Source: JBGPYB01 sp041493035 (GTDB taxonomy: Bacteria; Acidobacteriota; Vicinamibacteria; Fen-336). Taken from it: DNA of 14,375 bases. The DNA lies in the NCBI GenBank assembly GCA_041493035.1, contig JBGPYB010000119.1, positions 1 through 14,375 on the forward strand. The letters run 5' to 3'. The notes beneath the pieces were generated by a model. It saw only the letters and a list, made by a program, of their open reading frames with translations, was not told where the DNA came from and did no database searches. This document shows positions 7,138-14,024 of this stretch, piece after piece. Position 1 is the first letter of the stretch. Each line of letters begins with the position of its first letter. The position numbers and the translations under genes were made by a program.

Positions 7138-7177
7138 TAGGCTCTTACGTCGTAAACCTAAAGTGTTGATTTAAGTC

Positions 7178-7513
7178 ATGAACGACTGGGATGGACGCGC
7201 GGTGGGAGACTCGGGGCTGCGGCGCAAGGCCGCCGGCCTCGCTTCGGTGATCGCACTCATTGCCCTCGTCGTCGGATCGCTCTTCGGCGACCGCGGGATG
7301 TTCCAACTCGTGACCCAACGTCAGAAGGCGGAGGCTCTGCACCGTCAGCTCGAGGAGCTGCGCGGCGAGAACGCCACCCTGGCCGCCGATATTTCGGCGC
7401 TCAAGGCTGACCCGCGGGCCATCGAACGCCTCGCTCGAGAGCAGCTCGGGCTCGCGCGTCCCGGGGAAGTCGTGTTCGTGATCCGAGACGACTCGGGCTC
7501 CGCGCACCCATGA
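7178..7513 (+). CDS. ftsB: FtsB/DivIC-family septum formation initiator
   Basis: A 111-residue bitopic membrane protein. A short cytoplasmic tail with basic residues (RRK, 15-17) precedes one membrane segment (about 19-37), then LFGDRGMF, a coiled coil (about 46-78) rich in Glu, Leu and Ala, and the conserved ending RAIERLAREQLGLARPGEVVFVI (80-102). This order and length fit FtsB/DivIC, which with FtsL and FtsQ links division proteins at the septum. It is not beside eno or ftsL, as FtsB genes often are; the neighbours are a protein of unknown function 40 nt upstream and HU 127 nt downstream. ATG 7178 has no clear Shine-Dalgarno. A short palindrome, TTACGTCGTAA (7145-7155), lies between this gene and the previous one. 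The family call is good; whether FtsB or another FtsL-like protein is less sure. Confidence 0.85.
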   Translation: MNDWDGRAVGDSGLRRKAAGLASVIALIALVVGSLFGDRGMFQLVTQRQKAEALHRQLEELRGENATLAADISALKADPRAIERLAREQLGLARPGEVVFVIRDDSGSAHP

Positions 7514-7538
7514 GCCAAGCCCCGCGCGGGGATTCTTG

Positions 7539-7569
7539 TTGACAGCGGCCGGGAAAAGGCATGTAGAAT
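7539..7569 (+). promoter_or_regulatory. Promoter of the HU gene
   Basis: TTGACA at 7539-7544 and TAGAAT at 7564-7569 (five of six matches) are 19 nt apart, longer than ideal. TGTAGA, 17 nt away, is a weaker alternative. The predicted leader is about 65 nt and contains two copies of TCTGAGGA (7580-7587 and 7622-7629), the second being part of the ribosome site. Confidence 0.55.
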
Positions 7570-7625
7570 GACGCTCATTTCTGAGGAAAGCCTGAAACAC
7601 GCGTCAACATTGATGCAACAGTCTG

Positions 7626-7631
7626 AGGAGG
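7626..7631 (+). promoter_or_regulatory. Shine-Dalgarno of the HU gene
   Basis: AGGAGG, a full consensus, ends 9 nt before ATG 7641. The in-frame TTG at 7638 is also possible but ATG 7641 gives the usual HU N-terminus. Confidence 0.75.
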
Positions 7632-7640
7632 AATGACTTG

Positions 7641-7928
7641 ATGGCAAAAGCGTTGAGCAAGTCGAAGATCGTCGCGGCTCTGGCCGAGAAGGTGGAAATC
7701 CCGAAGAAGACCTCGGCCGCCTACCTCGACGCCCTGGCCACCTTGGCCTACAAGGAAGCCAAGAACGGCTTCACGATCCCCGGCGTCGGCAAGCTGGTGA
7801 TCCGCAGCTACAAGGCGCGCATGGGGCGCAACCCCCAGACGGGCGAGGCGATCAAGATCCCCGCCAAGCGGCGCTTGAAGTTCGTCGTGGCCAAGGCCGC
7901 CAAGGACGCGGCTCTGGGCAGCAAGTAG
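7641..7928 (+). CDS. hup: HU-family histone-like DNA-binding protein
   Basis: A 95-residue HU/IHF protein, normal length. After two short helices (LSKSKIVAALAEK, then a Lys/Thr/Ala helix) it has GFTIPGVGKLVIRSYKAR (43-60), then GRNPQTGE (62-69), the tip of the DNA-bending arm with its intercalating proline Pro65, and IKIPAKRRLKFVVAKAAKDA (71-90). HU homodimers bend and compact DNA and act in replication, recombination and gene control. The gene is a single transcription unit: own promoter, consensus Shine-Dalgarno and a 12-bp hairpin right after the stop. HU or IHF cannot be separated firmly, but the Lys/Ala-rich C-terminus and lone gene fit HU. A seven-codon frame, 7613-7636, overlaps the Shine-Dalgarno and ends four bases before the start. 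Confidence 0.95.
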   Translation: MAKALSKSKIVAALAEKVEIPKKTSAAYLDALATLAYKEAKNGFTIPGVGKLVIRSYKARMGRNPQTGEAIKIPAKRRLKFVVAKAAKDAALGSK

Positions 7929-7938
7929 TCCCGGGACG

Positions 7939-7969
7939 GGCGCGAGAAGGATCCAGGCCTTCTCGCGCC
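7939..7969 (+). terminator. Hairpin after the HU gene, likely terminator
   Basis: A perfect 12-bp stem (7939-7950 with 7958-7969) and 7-nt loop start 11 nt after the HU stop. No T-run follows on either strand, so it is not a classic intrinsic terminator. It may act with Rho, as a 3' stabiliser, or for both converging genes: the small minus gene ends at 8013. Confidence 0.55.
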
Positions 7970-8012
7970 TCGCCCGCCGTGCTCTCGAACCGCCAGGCGG
8001 CGAGGGCTCTCT

Positions 8013-8234
8013 CTAGCCCACCACCTTCCGCACTTCCGACTCGAGTCCCGCCAGCCAGGTCTCGAACTCGGCCTCGGAATCCACGATGATTTCGACCTTG
8101 CCTCCCGGCATGGAGCGGACACGGCCCGGGTGACGCGGGGCGAGAGGGATCACGAGGCTTTCCCGGTGTATCCCCATTCGATCGGTGATTTCGAACACCC
8201 GCTGAATTTCCTTGAGGGTGACCTCTCTCAACAT
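8013..8234 (-). CDS. Small protein of unknown function
   Basis: A 73-residue protein that I do not recognise. It looks soluble, with no signal or membrane segment: an N-terminal helix (REVTLKEIQRVFEITDRM, 3-20), a basic middle with Pro and Arg (APRHPGRVR), a strand (KVEIIVD, 46-52) and an acidic C-terminal helix (SEAEFETWLAGLESEVRK). This helix-strand-helix pattern could be a small alpha/beta fold. It is taken as real because GGAGGT lies 6 nt before ATG 8234 and a TTGACG-18-CATGCT promoter can be read upstream. The upstream in-frame ATG at 8258 would put the Shine-Dalgarno inside the gene. It stands divergent from the acyl ligase fusion and convergent to HU. Confidence 0.65.
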   Translation of the reverse strand: MLREVTLKEIQRVFEITDRMGIHRESLVIPLAPRHPGRVRSMPGGKVEIIVDSEAEFETWLAGLESEVRKVVG

Positions 8235-8240
8235 CTCTCG

Positions 8241-8246
8241 ACCTCC
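8241..8246 (-). promoter_or_regulatory. Shine-Dalgarno of the small minus-strand gene
   Basis: GGAGGT on the minus strand, 6 nt before ATG 8234. This supports both the gene and its start. Confidence 0.7.
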
Positions 8247-8253
8247 GGCGCCA

Positions 8254-8283
8254 AGCATGGCGAGGCTCAGGAGGCCTCGTCAA
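8254..8283 (-). promoter_or_regulatory. Possible promoter of the small minus-strand gene
   Basis: On the minus strand, TTGACG (8283-8278, five of six) is followed after 18 nt by CATGCT (8259-8254, three of six). The expected start, near 8247, lies just before the Shine-Dalgarno. The weak -10 keeps confidence low. Confidence 0.35.
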
Positions 8284-8287
8284 GTCG

Positions 8288-8316
8288 TTGCGCTCCTCAT
8301 CCACGGCGGTTAGAGT
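8288..8316 (+). promoter_or_regulatory. Possible leaderless promoter of the acyl ligase fusion
   Basis: TAGAGT (8311-8316, four of six) has TTGCGC 17 nt upstream (8288-8293, three of six). Transcription would begin about at the A of ATG 8322, fitting the lack of any Shine-Dalgarno there. It would lie back to back with the divergent minus-strand promoter. Weak matches; low confidence. Confidence 0.25.
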
Positions 8317-8321
8317 GACCC

Positions 8322-11135
8322 ATGGTCGAGGCCAGCGCCGACCTGCAAGACCTCGTCCTCGACGTCGTTCGTAACCTCGCCGCCGAGCTGGGCGGACGCC
8401 GGGCCGAGCACGCCGTTCAGCCCGAGGCGTCGCTCGAGCGCGACGTCGGCCTCGGCAGCCTGGAGCGCGTCGAGTTGATGTTGCGTCTCGAAGCGGCCTT
8501 CGGACGCCGCCTGGACGACGACGCCCTCGCCATCGATACACCGGCCGAGTTGGCCCTCGCTCTTGCCGTCGCAGGCGCTGGCGCTGTGACGATGCCTCGC
8601 GTCCAGGCGGCATCAGTGCGCGAGGCGGCGCCGCTCGACGGCACCTTCGCGACCGTTCACGAAGCGCTCTGGCGGCGCTCCCTGAGCGACCCTGACCGGC
8701 CGCACGCCTACATCCGCGAGGACGATGGCTCCGAGGTCGAGGTGCGCTACGGTGGCCTGTGGACCGAAGCGGCCGGGGTGGCCGGAGGTCTTCGCGAGCG
8801 GGGCGTCGGCAAAGGAGACACGGTCGCGCTGATGCTCCCAACGGGAGTGGATTTTCTCCGGGTCTTCCAGGGGATCCTGATCGCCGGGGCCATCCCGGTG
8901 CCGATCTACCCTCCCGCCCGTCTCGATCGACTTGAGGAATACGCCCTCCGGCAATCGGCGATCCTGGCCGACGCGGGCGTTCGCGTCCTCGTCACCGTTC
9001 CTCGGGCCTCGGGCGTCGCGAGCCTGCTGCGCCCGTCGGTGCCGACGCTTTCCGAGGTCACCACAGCCTCCAAGCTGATGGCCATCGGCGCCTCGTGGCA
9101 TGCCGCCCTTGGCTCGCCCTCGGATCCGGCTTTCATTCAGTACACGTCGGGAAGCACGGGACATCCGAAGGGAGTTCTGCTCACCCACGAGAACCTCATG
9201 GCCAACATACGTGCCATCGGGACGGGGATCGCGGCCGGCCCTTCCGACGTCGGAGCGAGTTGGCTCCCGCTCTACCACGACATGGGCCTCATCGGCTCGT
9301 GGCTCTTCTGCCTCTGTCGCGGCCTCCCGATAGCCGTCCTCTCGCCTCTCGCGTTCCTGGCGCGACCCGAGCGCTGGCTCTGGACGATCCACGAGCGGCG
9401 AGCCACGCTGTCCGCGGCTCCCAACTTCGCCTACGAGCTCTGCGCGAGCAAGATTCGGGACTCCGCCATCGAAGGGCTGGACCTTTCGTCCTGGCGTTGT
9501 GCTCTGAACGGAGCCGAACCCGTGAACCCGGAGACCCTCGAGCGATTCGCGCGGCGGTTTGCACCCTACGGTTTCCGCCGCGAGGCCCTGATGCCCGTCT
9601 ACGGTCTGGCCGAGAACTCCGTGGCCCTCTGCTTCCCGCCTCCGGGGCGCGGTCCACGGGTCGACACCGTGGCTCGGAAGGCCTTCGAGGATAGCGGGGA
9701 GGCGGTCGCGGCGGCGGCAGGCGAGGAGAAGCCCTTGCGCTTCGTGAGCGTCGGCCGTGCGCTCCCCGAGCACGAGGTACGAATCGTGGGCCCCGGGGGC
9801 GAGGAGTTGCCGGAACGATCTCTCGGGCGGCTCGTTTTCCGCGGTCCCTCGATGACCACCGGCTACTACAAGAAGCCAGAGGCGACAGCGGAGGTGACCC
9901 TTCCCGGCGGATGGCTCGACAGCGGCGACCTCGCCTACGTGGCCGACGGCGAGGTCTTCATCGCGGGGCGCAAGAAGGACCTGATCATCAAGGCAGGACG
10001 GAACCTGGTGCCTCAGGAGATCGAGGAGATCGCGGCGTCGGTCGACGGCGTGCGCAAGGGATGCGTCGTGGCCTTTGGCGTCGCCAATGCCGCCCTTGGC
10101 ACCGAGAGCCTGGTGATCGTGGCGGAGACCCGCGAGACGGATCCGGCAGCGCAGGAGCGGATCGTGTCGGCGGTCACCCAGCGCGTCGCCGGCGCCATCG
10201 GCGTCCCCCCCGATTCCGTCGTTGCGGCACCTCCCGGGGCGATCCCCAAGACGTCGAGCGGCAAGGTGCGCCGTGGAGCCACCCGCGCGCGCTATCTTGA
10301 CGGCGCGCTCGGCCGGCCGGCTCGGACCTCGGCGATGCGGCGCGCTCGTCTCGTCGCCGCCGGCCTTGTCGCTGAGCTGGCTCCCCGGTTTGTAATTGCC
10401 CTTCGAGGCCTGTACGCCGTCTACCTCGCCGTCGTCCTGGCAGTTCTGGCGATCCTGGTGTGGCCGCTGGCGACGATTCTGCCATTTCGACGCGCCGCTC
10501 GTTTCCTGGAAAAGGTCGCCCTCCGCGCCGCCCTCTACGCCGCCGGATGCCGCCTCAGGGTCGAGGGAGCCGAGCACCTTCGGGGAGGCGGGCCGTTTCT
10601 CCTGGCCTCGAACCACACCTCCTACGTGGACATCGCCGCGTTGCTGGCGGCCCTCCCCTGCGACTTCATCTTCATCGCCAAGAGGGAGGTGCTGCGCTGG
10701 CCGCTCGTGGGGCTCTTCGTGAAACGTGCGAGGCACCTCACGGTCGATCGAGGCGACGCTCAGGACGGTGTGGCTGCGGCAGGCAACGTCGCCCAAGCCA
10801 TCGAGTCGGGAGAATCCGTCCTCGCCTTCCCCGAAGCCACCTTCACCGCCGCCGCCGGCTTGCGTCCCTTCCGGCTGGGGGTCTTCAAGACCGCGGTCGA
10901 CACGGGAACCCCCGTCGTCCCGATCGCGCTCCGCGGCGCGCGACAGGTCCTGCGCGACGGCTTCCTCGTTCCACGCCCGGGCCCGATCCAAATCTGGATC
11001 GGCGCGCCGGTCTCGCCGGAGGGGACGGGCTGGCGCGACGTGGTGGATCTGCGGGATCGGGTGGCGACGGCGATCGCTGCCCATTGCGGCGAGCCGCGCC
11101 TCGACCTCGTGGCGGCGGGGCCCCTGAAGGCGTGA
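8322..11135 (+). CDS. ACP - fatty acyl-AMP ligase - PlsC acyltransferase fusion
   Basis: A 937-residue, three-domain protein. Residues about 8-85 are an acyl carrier domain with GLGSLERVEL; Ser46 would carry phosphopantetheine. Residues about 108-660 are an ANL-superfamily ligase most like fatty acyl-AMP ligases: YTSGSTGHPKG (274-284), WLPLYHDMGLIG (314-325, characteristic of FAALs), YGLAENS (427-433), DSGDLAY (533-539) and the catalytic lysine in PKTSSGK (Lys648). A hydrophobic stretch (about 688-720) is probably a membrane segment. Residues about 735-930 are a PlsC-type acyltransferase with NHTSYVD (764-770, the HX4D motif) and FPEAT (836-840), where FPEGT is usual. It could activate a fatty acid, load it on its own ACP and transfer it to a lysolipid. 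E. coli Aas joins an acyltransferase and ligase in the opposite order without an ACP. The substrate is unknown. The stop overlaps the next gene's GTG. Confidence 0.93.
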   Translation: MVEASADLQDLVLDVVRNLAAELGGRRAEHAVQPEASLERDVGLGSLERVELMLRLEAAFGRRLDDDALAIDTPAELALALAVAGAGAVTMPRVQAASVREAAPLDGTFATVHEALWRRSLSDPDRPHAYIREDDGSEVEVRYGGLWTEAAGVAGGLRERGVGKGDTVALMLPTGVDFLRVFQGILIAGAIPVPIYPPARLDRLEEYALRQSAILADAGVRVLVTVPRASGVASLLRPSVPTLSEVTTASKLMAIGASWHAALGSPSDPAFIQYTSGSTGHPKGVLLTHENLMANIRAIGTGIAAGPSDVGASWLPLYHDMGLIGSWLFCLCRGLPIAVLSPLAFLARPERWLWTIHERRATLSAAPNFAYELCASKIRDSAIEGLDLSSWRCALNGAEPVNPETLERFARRFAPYGFRREALMPVYGLAENSVALCFPPPGRGPRVDTVARKAFEDSGEAVAAAAGEEKPLRFVSVGRALPEHEVRIVGPGGEELPERSLGRLVFRGPSMTTGYYKKPEATAEVTLPGGWLDSGDLAYVADGEVFIAGRKKDLIIKAGRNLVPQEIEEIAASVDGVRKGCVVAFGVANAALGTESLVIVAETRETDPAAQERIVSAVTQRVAGAIGVPPDSVVAAPPGAIPKTSSGKVRRGATRARYLDGALGRPARTSAMRRARLVAAGLVAELAPRFVIALRGLYAVYLAVVLAVLAILVWPLATILPFRRAARFLEKVALRAALYAAGCRLRVEGAEHLRGGGPFLLASNHTSYVDIAALLAALPCDFIFIAKREVLRWPLVGLFVKRARHLTVDRGDAQDGVAAAGNVAQAIESGESVLAFPEATFTAAAGLRPFRLGVFKTAVDTGTPVVPIALRGARQVLRDGFLVPRPGPIQIWIGAPVSPEGTGWRDVVDLRDRVATAIAAHCGEPRLDLVAAGPLKA

Positions 11136-12103
11136 GCGAAGCGCCGCGGCGGCTCTCGGCCGACGATGTGCGGCACGCGCGAGAAGTCCTGCGGCCGCAC
11201 CTGCCGCCCACGCCTCTGCGCCGCTCGCTTGCCTTGCGTGAGCACCCGGTCTATCTGAAGCTCGAGTGCTGGCAGCCCACCGGGTCATTCAAGGTGCGCG
11301 GAGCCATCAATATCCTGTCTTCGCTCACACCTCACGAGCGGGCCCGGGGCATCGTCGCCGCGTCCGCAGGGAACCACGCCCTGGGCGTGGCGTTCGCGGC
11401 CCAGGCCCTCGGCGGACGGCTCACCACGACGCTCTTCGTGCCGGAGACAGCCCCCCGCGCCAAGGTCGAAAAGCTCCGCGCCTTCCCCGTCCTTGTCCGC
11501 GAGGCGGGAGCCACCTACGACGACGCCTACGCGACGGCGATGCGCTCGGTCCGCGAGACCGGCGCGACCTACGTCCACGCGTACGACGATCCGCGAACGG
11601 CAGCGGGCCAGGGGACCGTCGGCGCGGAGATCCTCGAACAGCTCCCTGACGTCGGTGCGATCGTGGTGCCGTGCGGCGGTGGCGGGCTCATCGCGGGCAT
11701 CGCCGCCTACGTGAAGAGCGTGAGGCCCTCGGTGCGCATCGTCGCGGTGCAGGCTGAGGTGTCGCCGTCGCTTCGCGAGTCCTTCCGGCGAGGCGAGGCG
11801 CTCCACGAATACGAATACGGCCCGACCGTCTCCGACGGGATCGCGGGGGGAATCGGCGACATCGTCTTCGCTCATCGCGATCTCATCGATCAGGTCGTCG
11901 AGGTTTCGGAAGCCGAGACCGAGGCGGCGATCGTCTCGCTTCTCACCGACGATCAGGTCGTGGCCGAAGGCGCGGGAGCGGTGGGAGTCGCCGCGGTCCG
12001 CGCGGGAAGGCTTGGGACGATCGAGGGGCCCGTGGCGGTCGTGGTGACCGGCGCCAACATCGACGCGCGGATCCTGTCCCGCCTCCTCCGCGACCGCGCG
12101 TGA
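11132..12103 (+). CDS. Threonine/serine dehydratase-like PLP enzyme (no ACT domain)
   Basis: A 323-residue fold-type II PLP enzyme, the length of catabolic threonine or serine ammonia-lyases. TGSFKVRGA (50-58) has the PLP lysine Lys54, SAGNHALGVA (78-87) is the substrate loop, PCGGGGLIAG (180-189) binds the cofactor phosphate and VSDGIAGG (233-240) follows. There is no C-terminal ACT domain, so isoleucine feedback as in biosynthetic IlvA is unlikely. The usual SGGN near the end is TGAN (306-309); Thr could still contact the pyridine nitrogen. The likely reaction is threonine to 2-oxobutyrate plus ammonia; serine dehydratase or racemase activity is possible. The start is GTG 11132, overlapping the previous TGA as GTGA; the frame is open far upstream but there it is only a shadow of the acyl ligase gene. 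2-Oxobutyrate could be a source of odd or branched acyl groups, but that link is speculation. Confidence 0.9.
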   Translation: MSEAPRRLSADDVRHAREVLRPHLPPTPLRRSLALREHPVYLKLECWQPTGSFKVRGAINILSSLTPHERARGIVAASAGNHALGVAFAAQALGGRLTTTLFVPETAPRAKVEKLRAFPVLVREAGATYDDAYATAMRSVRETGATYVHAYDDPRTAAGQGTVGAEILEQLPDVGAIVVPCGGGGLIAGIAAYVKSVRPSVRIVAVQAEVSPSLRESFRRGEALHEYEYGPTVSDGIAGGIGDIVFAHRDLIDQVVEVSEAETEAAIVSLLTDDQVVAEGAGAVGVAAVRAGRLGTIEGPVAVVVTGANIDARILSRLLRDRA

Positions 12104-13002
12104 TGGTCGATAGCTCCTCGGACCGCTGGTTCCCCCTTGGGCTCGGAGCGGTGCTCGTCGCCTTTGGCGCGACCGTGGGAGGGCTCATGGCAGGGGCCGC
12201 GGCCGCGGTCCTTGGTGGGCTCGCCGGCCTCGCGGCCGGAGCCTGGATCGCGGGTCGCGCGGAGCGACGGATCGCTCGCCGACGCGCCGTTCTGTCGCGT
12301 CCCTTCCCCGACGCCTGGCGCGACATCCTGTCGGAGCGCTACGAACACTATGAGCGGCTTCCGGAGGACTTGCGACAGCGCTTCGAGCGGGATCTCCAGG
12401 TCTTCCTCGCGGAGAAGCGGATCACGGGCGTCGGGATCGAAGCGACCGAGGAGCTGCGCGTGCTCGTCGCGGCCTCGGCCGTCACCCTGACACTGGGTTG
12501 GCCCGAGGCGGATTGGGACGTCCTGACCGAAGTTCTCCTCTACCCCGACGACTTCGACCGGGACTACCAGTTCGGGGGGCAGGACCTCGCCGGAGAGACG
12601 CACGCGTGGGGAACCGTGATCCTCTCGGCGCCGGCGCTGATCGAAAGCTTCGAATACCCCGACGACGGATTCCACGTCGGCCTCCACGAGTTCGCGCACC
12701 TCCTCGATATGGAGCGATCGGAGTTCGACGGAACGCCGACGGGCCTGACAGAGAAGGGCCGTCGCGACTGGGCGGCCCTGGTCGAAGCGGAGATGCGCCG
12801 CCTCCGCGAAGGAAAATCCATCCTCGACGACTACGGAGCCAACGATCCCGTGGAGTTCTTCGCCGTGGCCGTAGAAACTCTCTTCGAGAAGCCGCGGGAG
12901 CTTCGGCGGCGGCACGCCGAGCTTTACGCGCTCCTGGCGGAGTACTTCGTCCAGGACCCGGCGGCGTGGGATGATCAAGCATGCGCCTCGACGTCGCACT
13001 GA
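12103..13002 (+). CDS. mtfA: MtfA-like M90 zinc metallopeptidase with N-terminal membrane segments
   Basis: A 299-residue protein. The C-terminal two thirds match the M90 family (Mlc titration factor A): HEFAH (195-199) is the HExxH zinc site, followed by LLDMERSEFDGTPTGL, and YGANDPVEFFAVAVETLFEKP (244-264) whose Glu251 is the probable third ligand. It ends LYALLAEYFVQDP. E. coli MtfA is a cytosolic peptidase that binds the glucose repressor Mlc; no Mlc gene or PTS gene is in view. Here residues about 9-52 are two glycine- and alanine-rich hydrophobic segments (GGLMAGAAAAVLGG, LAGLAAGAWIAG), like a glycine zipper, suggesting membrane attachment. ATG 12103 overlaps the previous TGA by one base (TGATG); GTG 12100 is an alternative. 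It overlaps the RluA gene by 22 nt. Confidence 0.88.
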   Translation: MVDSSSDRWFPLGLGAVLVAFGATVGGLMAGAAAAVLGGLAGLAAGAWIAGRAERRIARRRAVLSRPFPDAWRDILSERYEHYERLPEDLRQRFERDLQVFLAEKRITGVGIEATEELRVLVAASAVTLTLGWPEADWDVLTEVLLYPDDFDRDYQFGGQDLAGETHAWGTVILSAPALIESFEYPDDGFHVGLHEFAHLLDMERSEFDGTPTGLTEKGRRDWAALVEAEMRRLREGKSILDDYGANDPVEFFAVAVETLFEKPRELRRRHAELYALLAEYFVQDPAAWDDQACASTSH

Positions 13003-14024
13003 TCCGCCTTCACCCGGACCTCTCGCGGCGGCGCGCGCGCGACGTCATCGAGAAGGGGCAGGTGTCCGTCGCGGGAGCCACCGTGGTCGAGCCCGGCACT
13101 CCGGTCGCCGAGGGGTCGGTGATCACCTGGGATCCTCACCGCAAGGCTCGTCCTCGCGCCCGCCTCTCTCTCCCCATCCTCTACGCGGACGCGGCCCTCG
13201 TGATCGTCGACAAGCCGGCCGGGCTCCTTTCCGTTCCCTCTTCACCCGACGCGACCGAGGAGGACACGGCGCTCTTGCGTGTCGAGGACTACGCACGCCA
13301 CCTCTCGCCGCGACGCCCGTACGTCGGGGTCGTCCACCGGATCGACCGCGGCACCTCGGGAGCCCTCGCTTTTGCCCTCACCCCCGAGGCGCGATCGGCG
13401 CTTCGCACGCTCTTCAGGGACCATCGCATGGAGAGACGCTATGCCGTACTGGTCGAGGGTGAGCCGCGGAGCGACAAGGGCGTCGTCGACCTCCCGATCC
13501 GCGATTCCTACGCCGGGGGGAAGCGTGGTGTCGCCAAGGCGGGGGAGGCCTCACGTCCGGCTCTGACCCGCTTCAGCGTCGTGGAGCGTTTTCAGGGAGC
13601 CGCACTGCTCGACGTGGAGCTTGGGACCGGGCGACAGCACCAGATCCGTGTCCATCTCGCCCACGTCGGCCACGCCGTCCTGGGCGACGTGGTCTACCGG
13701 TCCGAAGCTGCCCGACGGCTCCCCCTGGCGCTCCGTCGCCCCATGCTCCACGCGCGGATCCTGGCCTTCACGCATCCCCTCACAGGGACGGCGGTCCGCG
13801 CCGAAAGCCCGCTGCCTGCCGACTTCGCACAGGCGCTCAAGACCCTGCGCAGCGGCCGGAAGGGCCCGCCAAGGCCTCTGCTAGCCGATGCTCTCGATCA
13901 GCTCGTACAGGGCCGACGGCGCGGCCGAGAACTGGATCCCCACCGAGTGGGAAAGCCCCTCGAGGCGCGACCAGGTCACGATCCCCGCCGCCTCGGCCGA
14001 AAGCGCCGTCGCGCCGTCCCGTAG
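12981..14024 (+). CDS. RluA-family pseudouridine synthase, with a run-on C-terminal tail
   Basis: A 347-residue frame. An S4-like RNA-binding domain (about 1-55: LDVALIRLHPDLSRRRARDVIEKGQVSV) precedes the catalytic domain: IVDKPAGLLSVP (75-86), HRIDRGTSGALAF (119-131) with the catalytic Asp122, GTGRQHQIRVHLAHVGHAVLGD (215-236) and PMLHARILAFTHPLTG (254-269). This fits an rRNA- or tRNA-modifying RluA/RluC/RluD enzyme; the target base is not readable. The family normally ends soon after the segment here read as ESPLPADFAQALKTL (275-289). The last 57 residues, from about 291, are Arg/Pro-rich, unlike the family, and overlap the opposite PilZ gene by 144 nt. A stop at 13882-13884, in the +1 frame, would end the protein near residue 300, so a frameshift or lost stop is possible. 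The start overlaps mtfA by 22 nt with a weak GTGGGA 9 nt upstream. Confidence 0.88.
   Translation: MRLDVALIRLHPDLSRRRARDVIEKGQVSVAGATVVEPGTPVAEGSVITWDPHRKARPRARLSLPILYADAALVIVDKPAGLLSVPSSPDATEEDTALLRVEDYARHLSPRRPYVGVVHRIDRGTSGALAFALTPEARSALRTLFRDHRMERRYAVLVEGEPRSDKGVVDLPIRDSYAGGKRGVAKAGEASRPALTRFSVVERFQGAALLDVELGTGRQHQIRVHLAHVGHAVLGDVVYRSEAARRLPLALRRPMLHARILAFTHPLTGTAVRAESPLPADFAQALKTLRSGRKGPPRPLLADALDQLVQGRRRGRELDPHRVGKPLEARPGHDPRRLGRKRRRAVP

Noticed and set aside
7145..7155. Palindrome TTACGTCGTAA as a matching end to the inverted repeat at 6669-6701, making a small mobile element.
   Set aside because: Only TCTTAC-like bases agree; the repeats are otherwise different, and no target-site duplication was seen.
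7852..8841. A 329-codon minus-strand frame across the HU end and the start of the ligase gene.
   Set aside because: It is Arg/Pro-rich without domains and covers intergenic DNA and three supported genes.
8613..11288. An 891-codon open frame on the minus strand.
   Set aside because: It is antisense to the ACP-ligase-acyltransferase gene, which has all its catalytic motifs; the opposite frame has none.
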